NCBI GenBank assembly: GCA_025435555.1
Contig: JAIWWG010000050.1
Span: 1-64,000, forward strand
Length of the DNA stretch: 64,000 nt
Direction of reading: 5' to 3'
DNA from: Chytriomyces cf. hyalinus JEL632
Lineage: Eukaryota > Chytridiomycota > Chytridiomycetes > Chytridiales > Chytriomycetaceae
The position numbers were made by a program, and so were the translations under genes. Every line of letters starts with the position of its first letter. Position 1 is the first letter of the stretch. The notes under the pieces were generated by a model. The model was not told the DNA's origin. It saw only the letters and a list, made by a program, of their open reading frames with translations, and searched no databases. Below are positions 10,245 through 18,257 of the stretch, piece after piece.

Positions 10245-11789
10245 ATGCGAACTCACCTGGCCGCGCTTCTGTTCCTTGCCCATCGAGCCCTCTCCCAAGA
10301 TACTGGGGGTATCATCGCAGGAGTGTGGGTACGTTGGGCCTGCTTGGCTTCTTTTGTCTCCCACAACCCACGAGCTGACACTGTTTTTAGCTCGACGATC
10401 CAGATACACCGCAGGCCTTCAATGCTCGAATGGGACTCAAAATGGGTTCGTTCCAAGTGGCAACTTCGATCCCATACGATCTCGATGCAGCTGGGATCAT
10501 CTACAACGACCCCCACACCGAGAAACAGTATGCGTACCTGAGTAATGTCACCCGATGGACTGATGGGACGAACGCGAGCGTCTTCATGACGGGTTCGAGA
10601 TGTTTTGTTGTTGGCGCATCCCCAACACTTGGTTTCTTATCCTTGCTTTTGCAGCTTATGCGGACATGAGGCATCCAGATGGACGAAGAGGCATGGACTT
10701 GGTGACGGACGAATCAATCACTCGCTTAGCCATCAGGCTGAATGCAATTTCTGGACGGCAAGTCTTTCTGCGTTGGGTAAGGAGTGCTTGTTGCGAAAAG
10801 GGCCAAAAAAAAAACTGCCAACGCTCAAACCCTCTTTCAAAAAAAAAGCTTCCAGAAATGAACGGCGAATGGATGCTCTACGGCCAGAAACCAGTAGAAT
10901 ATGTGGCGCTATGGATTCGTATGTACGGTATTTTCCGGGCGACAGCGCCGCGTGTCGTATTGGTGTGGTCACCGAATTTGGATATTGCGGACCCGAGTTA
11001 CTTCCCGGGAGAACAATATGTAGACTGGGTCGGCTGTTCAGTGTATTTCAAAGGATATGGAGTGAATTCATTGATTGATCAAAGTAGCGCTGCGACAACC
11101 ATGTCGGCGTGTTATAGTTATGCACAGCAGTATAACAAACCGTTTGTGGTGAGTACTTTTGTTTCGATAGTATGTATAATTGATGCTGAATGGGGGCATT
11201 TGGGCGTCTCCAGCTTTCGGAAACTGCTGCTGGCTGGGAAATCGGGTCCGGAGTGAGCAAGCTCAGTGGAGCAACGCTTGTCGCGTCCAATGAAGTTGAT
11301 CACCCAACCTTCACAAAATCGTTTTGGGCGGGTATTCTCAACGCAAACGTGTTTGCCCAATTCCCGTTGCTTCGAGGGTTCTACATCTTTGAAGTTGCGA
11401 AGCAAGAAGAAGACTTTTACAGAGATTACAAGTTGAGTTTGTACCAAACCTCCTTTCAGTTGCAAAATATAAATTTTTACGTTTCTGAAAATTCCAGAGT
11501 GGCCAACGATTCTGCAGTCACGGCCGCGTTTCTTTCGCTAATTCCGCCAGTGCGTCAATATTTGATTTTTGCGAGCGATGTTGCTGTCACGTCTGCTACA
11601 TCTGTAGCTTCTTCTTCCTCGCGTGCCACTTTGTCAGCGACTTTAGAGACCGCTGCTGACACCTCGGCACCGGTTGTCACCGCTAGTCCGCAGTCATTTA
11701 CCAAGACCGCAAGCGCTTCCGGATTTCCAAGTGCGAGCGGTTCTGCAATCTTTTGCGTGCTCGCGTTCTTTATCCTACAGTTGCAATAA
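10245..11789 (+). CDS. GH26-like secreted, GPI-anchored glycoside hydrolase family protein
   Basis: Signal peptide MRTHLAALLFLAHRALS, then a (beta/alpha)8-type enzyme over five exons (10245-10328, 10391-10592, 10655-10776, 10849-11148, 11214-11789). Family features are LRWLPEMNGEW (the GH26 acid/base region, normally HExNGxW), RVVLVWSPN and VDWVGCSVYF. LSETAAGW matches the nucleophile Glu region. A Ser/Thr/Ala-rich spacer and a hydrophobic C-terminus (AIFCVLAFFILQLQ) are typical of a GPI-anchor signal. GH26 enzymes are mainly beta-mannanases. The family His before the acid/base Glu is Pro here, so specificity may differ. An in-frame ATG at 10089 also exists, but the 10245 start gives the clean signal peptide. 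Intron 2 uses the odd donor GTTCGA. Confidence 0.8.
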
Positions 11790-11876
11790 AGCTGATTCCG
11801 TTTGAATTTTTTAAGGTTGAATATACTCCAAATTTATTGCATGAAGAAGTTTGCATCGTCCAAGTGATCCTAAACT

Positions 11877-13322
11877 TTAAATAATCTTCTTGCCAGTCAC
11901 GAGAGACTTGAACCACTTTATCTTTGGCTGCCGTGGCTTGTCAAGATCCTCTGACGACCGAATCTTGTCAATCTCTCTCTCAGTTGAAATATTCACAGCC
12001 GATCGCGCTTTGAGTATTCCTTTGACCAGTTTGCCCTTGTTGCCTTCTGGACTGAGCAGTTGCGTCTCTGCAGTGCCATCTGGCGCGTCTTTTTTACGAT
12101 GGATGAGTTGGTTTATGAAAACGTTGACTGATTGCCTGGAATTGCTGTGGGAGATGCCTATTTGGTTGTGTTGATCGGGGACTGCTAAAGAATCCTGTGC
12201 CTGTGATTCAACGGGTTGAGTTTCAGGCGCTGTACTTTCTTGAATCGTTGAAAATCCGATTTCAGACGCGGCTGGGCTGATGCGGCAAGGTGATTTTGAC
12301 AGCTTGGGGAATTGACGGTGTTTAATGTCTGCTATGGACAGCCTTTTTGAGTCTTGCGGGGATTCCTGCGATGGAATTGAGTCTAGTGGAGTAGTTGAGT
12401 GTTTCTGGCCAAGGTTATTATTGGATGAAGGTAGTGTGGCTGTGGCTTGTTCCAGTGCAATAATGCGCCGGATTTCAGACGCGTTCACTTTTAGACCAGT
12501 CAAGTCGTAGTACCGAACTTGAATCTCGACGCTGTCCAAGGAGGAGATGGAGCTCTGCTGGCTGTGATCGAACGGGTTAATGCAAGGGATGGATATGTAA
12601 CTGACGTTGGATGAGACGGCATCGCTTGAATTGTTTGACACGGACGAGCTTTCGCAAGAAGAGCGCGGGGAGTCCTCGGCAAACCTCGCTGGACGGCGCA
12701 TGATTTGACTTGCACTGTCCATGGAAGAAATGCTTCGCTCGCCTATGGACGACATCGACCCGTGCTGTTCAATCTTTTGAAGCAGATTGGAGGTCAAAAT
12801 CTTGCGTCCCAAATCCTCGATTCCGCTCAACTTCTCGCCTCTCATGGATGAAAGCGAGGAATGGGAGGATTCGAGTTTAGGCTCGAGAACGGGACAGTTG
12901 GAGCCAATACTTCCTCGGCTGGCGTTGTCATCGTTGTTGTTGCTGTCGAAGGAAAAGTTTGATTGGTCGCAGTTGTCGAATAGGTTTTGGCTGCTTGATA
13001 AGGATGCGCTGGCATCCGCGCCTTGTACCAAGCGCTTGCGCAAATCCGTGGCTCGCAGTTTTCGACCCACGTCGTTCCCGTCTGAGTGGTTTTGCAATGG
13101 CGGGCTGATGGAGCTGGAGCTGCGCTGGAATCTGTAAGAAGACTCTTGGGCAGCGTCTCCAGTGCCGCCAGTTTCGCTCTTTCTGTTGCTGGCGTTGGCT
13201 GATTCGCTCCTCGTTGTGCGTGGAGCGGTCATGCTGCGCAGGTCCCATTCCTGAAGGTGGATGTCCGATGGGGTACGGGACATGTGGGCCGTGAGACCTT
13301 TCGTTCGATCCGCGTTTGACAT
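11877..13322 (-). CDS. Ser-rich candidate PP1 regulatory subunit A (GILK + KIKW motifs)
   Basis: Intronless ORF from the ATG at 13322 (an in-frame non-ATG extension reaches 13361). It is about 480 residues, strongly Ser/Asn/Gln-rich and predicted disordered, with no catalytic domain. Near the C-terminus VKGILKARS is followed 28 residues later by KIKWFKS, and the protein ends GKKII. GILK fits the SILK consensus [GS]IL[RK], and KIKW fits the RVxF consensus. Both dock protein phosphatase 1, and inhibitor-2 carries the same order (KGILK then a KW motif). The upstream neighbour on the same strand ends with the same pair of motifs. A PP1-targeting role is inferred from these motifs only. Confidence 0.7.
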   Translation of the reverse strand: MSNADRTKGLTAHMSRTPSDIHLQEWDLRSMTAPRTTRSESANASNRKSETGGTGDAAQESSYRFQRSSSSISPPLQNHSDGNDVGRKLRATDLRKRLVQGADASASLSSSQNLFDNCDQSNFSFDSNNNDDNASRGSIGSNCPVLEPKLESSHSSLSSMRGEKLSGIEDLGRKILTSNLLQKIEQHGSMSSIGERSISSMDSASQIMRRPARFAEDSPRSSCESSSVSNNSSDAVSSNVSYISIPCINPFDHSQQSSISSLDSVEIQVRYYDLTGLKVNASEIRRIIALEQATATLPSSNNNLGQKHSTTPLDSIPSQESPQDSKRLSIADIKHRQFPKLSKSPCRISPAASEIGFSTIQESTAPETQPVESQAQDSLAVPDQHNQIGISHSNSRQSVNVFINQLIHRKKDAPDGTAETQLLSPEGNKGKLVKGILKARSAVNISTEREIDKIRSSEDLDKPRQPKIKWFKSLVTGKKII

Positions 13323-13397
13323 TTTTGGTTGATAGAAGTTTTCGGCGTTCTTGTTACACAAGGTGAAAATTTTCCGTGTAACCCCAGATTGAAAATT

Positions 13398-15035
13398 TTA
13401 TTGAATGATTTTGAAATCGCTTTTGCCCCATTTGACGCGACTTGCGGTGCTGAAACGCCGCGGCTCTGCTTCCAATTCCTCGTCAGACTCGGTTGGAAGC
13501 GGAGGCGCGGCGGCCTTTTCCATCTGGTCCAAGTGGCTCGCTGTCACCATGCTCTCGTGGTACGCGGTGAGATACGCGTCGAACGACCCGCTGCCGAACC
13601 CAGCCGTGTTGTTGCTCAGCCCAGCAATTAAGCTGGCGGCGCTGTTCATGAGAGAGTTCTTTTTGCGCCCCAAGTTGAGCGTGTTGTTGGAATCAGAGCG
13701 GTCGCTGCTGCTGCAGCCATCATCGCTGCTGTTTCGTCTCGACTTTAAAATGCCTTTCAGGACTTTATGAGCAGCTTTCGGGTGGCCAGGCGGTCGTGAT
13801 CTTTCCATTGAATCTGAACTGTCGGAAACGCTGTTTGCCTTGTCTGACAGTTCCGACTCATCTTTGCATGGTTTCGAACCGCTGCTTTCGGATGAAGTAG
13901 CCGCTAAACCCTCCAAAGACCCACTTGGGCTGTTGATTATACGTGGCGTGTACCGTTTAATCACTTGAGGCTCCTTGTTGCTATGGCTGTTGCTGCTGCT
14001 TCCTGCACTCAAGTCCAAATCACTGCTGGAGAGGCTTGTATCGTTCCATTTGTAGGATTCCAGGATGGGAGTCACTGGCAGCGAATTGTTTTTGTTGGTC
14101 GACGTTTCCGCGTCACCATTCCTATTTGAAGGAAATGAAGAAGGTGAGGAACGCAACGCCAGATTTATCATTTTGGATGTCAGGCTTGAAGAGCTCGCCG
14201 GCAGAAGTTGTGTCAGGTTGTCGGAGGAGACAACCTGATCAGACGAGTGGGCACTGCTAATCGACGCATTTGAGTCCGCAATCTGTTTTAGAACGGCACT
14301 TGCGCTGAGTTTCACGTTCGATGGCGGGGAAACAACATCCCCTCCGTGTCCATATTTGCTGGGTGACGAACTAGTGATCAAAGGTTTATCAGCGGCAGTG
14401 TTCGCGTTTTGTGATTCGCGATCGTCTGCAGATCGCTTCGCTAGTAGGTCATGTAAATTCTGCAGCGAATCTCGCTTTGGCTTCATTGCCGCCGTTGCTT
14501 CATACAAATATTCGTTGGAGGAGGAAAATCCCTTTTCTGTGTCCTGCTGAGGTGAGCTGTCAGCCAGCTGGACTATACTGGCAAGCGGTGATGAAATGAG
14601 TGGAGCGCATTTCGGTCGTCCGCGATTTGCATATTCGGCCGAAAGAGTTATAGGCTGAAAACTGCTGTGTCTTCGACAAATCGGCGTTGACATATTACTG
14701 CTGGCGGCACTGCTGGCGCAATTTGAGCCTTTTGGCGTTTCAAGAAAGATTGGTTTCGAGGTCCGGATTGAGATGGACTCGTCGCTGCTTATGCCGGGTC
14801 CCATAGTTGCGCTGTTTATGTAGGATGAATAGTCTGTTTTTTTTATCGCAGCGCGTTCGTTGGCCAAGGCCAGGTTGATCTCGGAAGCGCGCATCTTCTC
14901 CTTCACAACGGGAGCAGCCGCACGCGTCTGACGCGGCAGACTCGCCGAGGTGCGGAAGAAGCGGTAGTTCGAGGAGGTGGTGGCGTGGACGCCGGGGTCC
15001 GGGTACTTGAAGTCGTCCTCCTCGACGCAGTCCAT
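13398..15035 (-). CDS. Ser-rich candidate PP1 regulatory subunit B (GILK + RVKW motifs)
   Basis: Intronless. The start MDCVEEDDF at 15035 is preferred; an in-frame ATG at 15089 would add 18 residues. About 545 residues of Ser/Asn-rich, low-complexity sequence with acidic patches. The C-terminal third has HKVLKGILKSRRNSS (SILK-type motif, coding bases 13743-13754) and, about 100 residues later, STASRVKWGKSDFKII (canonical RVxF-type RVKW, coding bases 13428-13439). AATAAA lies just after the stop. The stop is only 75 bases from the preferred ATG of the neighbour, which shows the same C-terminal architecture, so the two are likely an ancient tandem duplicate. No other domain was recognised. Confidence 0.72.
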   Translation of the reverse strand: MDCVEEDDFKYPDPGVHATTSSNYRFFRTSASLPRQTRAAAPVVKEKMRASEINLALANERAAIKKTDYSSYINSATMGPGISSDESISIRTSKPIFLETPKGSNCASSAASSNMSTPICRRHSSFQPITLSAEYANRGRPKCAPLISSPLASIVQLADSSPQQDTEKGFSSSNEYLYEATAAMKPKRDSLQNLHDLLAKRSADDRESQNANTAADKPLITSSSPSKYGHGGDVVSPPSNVKLSASAVLKQIADSNASISSAHSSDQVVSSDNLTQLLPASSSSLTSKMINLALRSSPSSFPSNRNGDAETSTNKNNSLPVTPILESYKWNDTSLSSSDLDLSAGSSSNSHSNKEPQVIKRYTPRIINSPSGSLEGLAATSSESSGSKPCKDESELSDKANSVSDSSDSMERSRPPGHPKAAHKVLKGILKSRRNSSDDGCSSSDRSDSNNTLNLGRKKNSLMNSAASLIAGLSNNTAGFGSGSFDAYLTAYHESMVTASHLDQMEKAAAPPLPTESDEELEAEPRRFSTASRVKWGKSDFKIIQ

Positions 15036-15255
15036 TCTTCCAACAAATTTATTTCTCCACCAATCACTCGAGCTTCGGAAAAAAAACACATTTACGCATT
15101 ACGTAACTTGAGTTATACTGAACAAAGGAACCGGACATGAACCAAAAAAAAAAAGGCAAGTCCGAATGCGTGTCCGAGAAAGCGCTTCAAAAATAAAAAT
15201 AAGTGACAAAAAATAAGATGCTTGAACGAGTTACCGTGTGTCCGACGTTGTTGAT

Positions 15256-15821
15256 ATGCTTCTATTGGCAGTCAACAGCGCCCTCCCTGTCCACGAGAGT
15301 AACATGCGCTGCTGCTTCTCTCCCCTTTCTTTCTCTCCGTCTCCTTTCATTCATCCGTTCTAGTTTTTGATTCACCTCGCCCCTCTCTCTGCAAAGACCC
15401 CGTCTCCCAAAAAAGAAATCAAGAAAAAACCAACCGCCGCCCCTTCCCTCTGTCATACTGGCTGGGTTTGATGCCTTGCCGCGGGACGAAGGACCGCAGT
15501 TCAGACTTGCTGCCGCCCCCCTTTGCAAAGTGACTGTTAAATTGGATTCCGACGCGGCTGTTCCAGCACCAGAGATCGCAGCAAAGCCCGAAGCCAAGCT
15601 GCTAAGACGTATTACATCAACCCGTTTTTCTTGTACAGGTGCGAATACAACGAATGAGACACTCGAGGTCGTTCTTGGTCTTTTCAAGTTGTTCTCACCC
15701 CTGAGCTCAAGTTGATATGTTCGCGGTGTGCCGTGATCAGTTTGCCGAGGTAATTCTTGAATACAAGGAGCAGGCAGCAGAAGGCATGCGCGAGATTCTC
15801 AAACTGATTGGTTTAAAATAA
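15256..15821 (+). other. Possible small multi-exon gene, unresolved
   Basis: Coding-like segments occur without a complete model. There is an ATG at 15256 (MLLLAVNSALPVHE), then an open stretch from about 15440 to 15640 (AGFDALPRDEGPQFRLAAAP, KVTVKLDSDAAVPAPEIAAK). Two alternative continuations follow, ending CAVISLPR near 15750 or REILKLIGLK at 15821. The codon pattern looks coding, but no family was recognised and the frames cannot be joined with certainty. Confidence 0.3.
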
Positions 15822-15848
15822 ACTTGCATAAAATTTAACATAAAAAAA

Positions 15849-16124
15849 ATGAGTGAACGCAAACACGCACTCGCAAATCCGGTGATGCTTGCCGGCTTCT
15901 TTGGGCTCGCGGTTCTCAGCTTCGTGTTCGGACCAGGCGGCCAGGCCATTCGGAAGAAGTTCAACAACGCCGGAAGGGACTCACGGGTACGATATATATA
16001 TATGGGGCACTTGTTTCTTTTTTATTCAACGGGTTCACCTGTGGGGTCGGATGCGGGCTGTAAGGGTTATCTATTCTTGTGCAAATCGGATTGGGTGCAT
16101 GCGTTCTCCAGTTCGAAATGGTGA
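15849..16124 (+). CDS. Small single-pass membrane protein, unknown
   Basis: The ORF starts MSERKHALANPVMLAGFFGL, with one transmembrane helix followed by GPGGQAIRKKFNNAGRDSR. It stays open to a TGA at 16122-16124, but the part after about 15985 looks non-coding and includes a TATATATATA run. An alternative is that a donor GTACGA at 15989 splices this exon, in phase 0, to the OST4 exon at 16228, giving a fused two-helix protein. Size and topology resemble mitochondrial or ER accessory subunits; no family was recognised. Confidence 0.45.
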   Translation: MSERKHALANPVMLAGFFGLAVLSFVFGPGGQAIRKKFNNAGRDSRVRYIYMGHLFLFYSTGSPVGSDAGCKGYLFLCKSDWVHAFSSSKW

Positions 16125-16347
16125 CTGTTTTGCGCTGTTGATTTCGCCGATTTATGACGGACGAAGCGCGGAATTCCCATTCAAACTCAGGCTGGCTGCT
16201 TTGCTAACCTGGCCCGAATACTCCCAGATCATTACTGACGATCAACTTGCCATCATTGTAAACTTTCTCGGATCCGTCACATTTATTCTGATTATCGTCC
16301 ACCATTACCTGGAAGTCGGAAGAAAGAAGGTGGTGACCAAGTGGTGA
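16118..16347 (+). CDS. OST4: OST4, smallest oligosaccharyltransferase subunit
   Basis: Exon 2 (16228-16347) encodes IITDDQLAIIVNFLG, a hydrophobic stretch, then HHYLEVGRKK. This matches OST4 (human and yeast forms begin MI[ST]D.QL and are 36-37 residues, one helix). No ATG begins this exon. The acceptor CTCCCAG is preceded by a CTAAC branch-like site, and the nearest ATG directly before a donor is at 16118-16120 (ATG|GTGACT). That model gives a first coding exon of a single codon and a 40-residue protein. OST4 sits in the ER membrane and stabilises Stt3 with Ost3/6 during N-glycosylation. A TATA-like run at about 15992 could be its promoter. The alternative is fusion to the upstream small membrane protein. 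Confidence 0.7.
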
Positions 16348-16606
16348 TGCGGAACTCGATCATAGGGAAGCGGGGTGTTGGGATGTGCATAGTTGTTTCC
16401 GTGTTGACATGTTTGGCAGGCTCTTCTTTGTGGGGCGGGACTCTCGATGTGCTGCGTTGGGAAGATTGCGTGCGGGAGAAGCTGAATAAATGCGCAATGT
16501 GTGCCGCCGACTGTCAAGCTTGTCCGTGTGTGTTAATTTTGAATATTCAGGCCGTTTATTCTTATCGCAGGCATTTGTGGTTGATCAAAAACAGCAACGG
16601 AAAACC

Positions 16607-17290
16607 ATGTCAGGAGCAGCCACAAACGCCGCCACTCAGTCAGCTGCTAAGCGCTTCGGATCCTACCTCGCGAGCAAGGAGTTTAGAACCTACCTCATGA
16701 GGTGAGTCTGCCTGCGGGGCCTCGTCCTTTGTGTTTCCAATTAACCAACCATCTTCCACAGCACGGTAAAGGATCAATGGTCGGATAAATTATACCAGTC
16801 GCACTTACCCATCTCTTATCCCTACCCTCGTTATGCGTACAACTTGCTGCGCCTGAACTGAATTCCTCCGTCTGTAGCACTTCTGGGGACCAGGTGATCT
16901 GACGTTTGCTTCAATGGATTTCTAAGTTGCCCCCCAACTCAACCATCCTCAACACCTGCTCACTCACACAGTTGCCAACTGGGGTCTTCCTTTGGCTGCG
17001 ATCGCCGACACGCAAAAGTCGCCCGAATTCATTTCTGGAAACATGACAGCGGGTCTGTGATATATCCCTGGCCTTATCCAAGAGTTGATAACCAACCTTC
17101 GAAAAAAACAACTTGTTTTTCTCCGCATACACGCCATTCATTCAACTCGATAGTCCTGTGCGTCTATTCTGGACTCTTTATGAAGTTTGCGATCGACGTC
17201 CAGCCGAGAAATTACCTGCTGTTTGCATGCCACGCCGCGAATGAAGTTGCCCAGCTTACACAAGGATACCGCTTCGTCAATTACCACTAG
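16607..17290 (+). CDS. MPC1: Mitochondrial pyruvate carrier subunit 1
   Basis: Five exons: 16607-16701, 16762-16765, 16878-16893, 16972-17052, 17154-17290. The product reads [73 protein letters not shown]. This matches MPC1 throughout at about 115 residues. MPC1 pairs with MPC2/3 in the inner mitochondrial membrane to import pyruvate. The family-invariant MSTHFWG block is only recovered if a 4-base exon (CACG) and a 16-base exon are spliced in; skipping either breaks the frame. Each micro-exon is bordered by AG and GT. Start chosen at the ATG giving the usual short N-terminus. Confidence 0.93.
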
Positions 17291-17521
17291 TACGCAAATG
17301 TTTTTTATTTTGATGCTGAGCAGAGCCTCTGAATGACGTGCGCTAACACCCCATCGTTGTCACTCGAATCAGTTGGGGAGGAAAAGAAAAGACGGAGGCC
17401 GAGGCAAAGACTGCTTAAAATCTCTTCTTGCGCTGCGCGGTGTGATTACACGCTTGCGGGGCCAAAACAACAACAACAACTACGAAAAATAAAAGCCGTG
17501 TCCGCACCCGCAACTCTTGTT

Positions 17522-18190
17522 TTATTGTTTCGGACTGTCAAGGTTTGCTTGCATTTCCTTCAACCGCTTCTGCTTCATTTCTTCCAGGAACAGTCGGTCG
17601 GCGGCATTCGCAACCAGCATGCGCTCGCGCTCCGTGGCGCCCTTCCCAAGCTTATGGTATCCCAGCGCCTTCAGATGCTTCGTTTGCCCTTCAACGCATT
17701 CAGTGATCCGTTGCTGCTCTTGCAGACAGAAGTTGGTGAAGCGTCCGATCCAGCTTCGCCTGTTGTGTTGGTTTGGTTGACGGGGTTGAGAAGGACTTTT
17801 GTTTCTCATGTTCAAGAACTTGAAGCGTCATTTCCTCACCCGCGAAGACATTGAAGAGCCTGCCATCGAACATCCGCGCAATTCGCCTGAGTTATTGAGA
17901 GTCCAGGAAAATTGAGAAACCGTTGCAGACCAAGCGCAATGGAATAAGTAAATACAGAAAACGCATGAAAACGTTACCATTGCCATCTCGTCCAGGGATG
18001 ATGTGGACCCAGTTCCCAGTTTGGTGCGTACTTGTGCGTTCACTGCTTCCCGCTCAGTCCGGATCCACGATTTGAGAAGCTCGTGCTCCTCTGGTGTTCT
18101 AGGAGGTCCCTCCAGAGGATAGTATGGGTTCTCATAGACGGGAGGTGGTGGTGCCGTTGATCCTTGTGAATGGCTGTTGGTTTCTGCCAT
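17522..18190 (-). CDS. Twin CX9C (CHCH) intermembrane-space protein
   Basis: Exons 18190-17978, 17886-17840 and 17759-17522. The N-terminus is Pro-rich (APPPPVYENPYYPLEGPPRT) with a charged helix after it. The 47-base middle exon gives NCADVRWQALQC and the third gives FCLQEQQRITEC. These are two CX9C pairs separated by 13 residues, the helix-loop-helix fold oxidised by Mia40 in the mitochondrial intermembrane space. A helical tail (LGYHKLGKGATERERMLV, LFLEEMKQKRLKEMQ) follows. The CX9C pairs appear only with this splice model, which supports it. The subfamily (COX assembly, MICOS or other) is not recognised; the long N- and C-terminal extensions do not fit the small Cmc/Cox17 types. Confidence 0.7.
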
Positions 18191-18257
18191 ATCTTTTCAG
18201 AATTTTAATAAAATATTCTCTTGTCGTGAATCTACTGACGATATGCTTCTTCTTCTT

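Noticed and set aside
13362-13397. Merging the two PP1-motif proteins into a single gene
   Set aside because: Between them lie a stop, an AATAAA signal and a new ATG, and each protein has its own complete C-terminal motif pair; no intron would join them sensibly.
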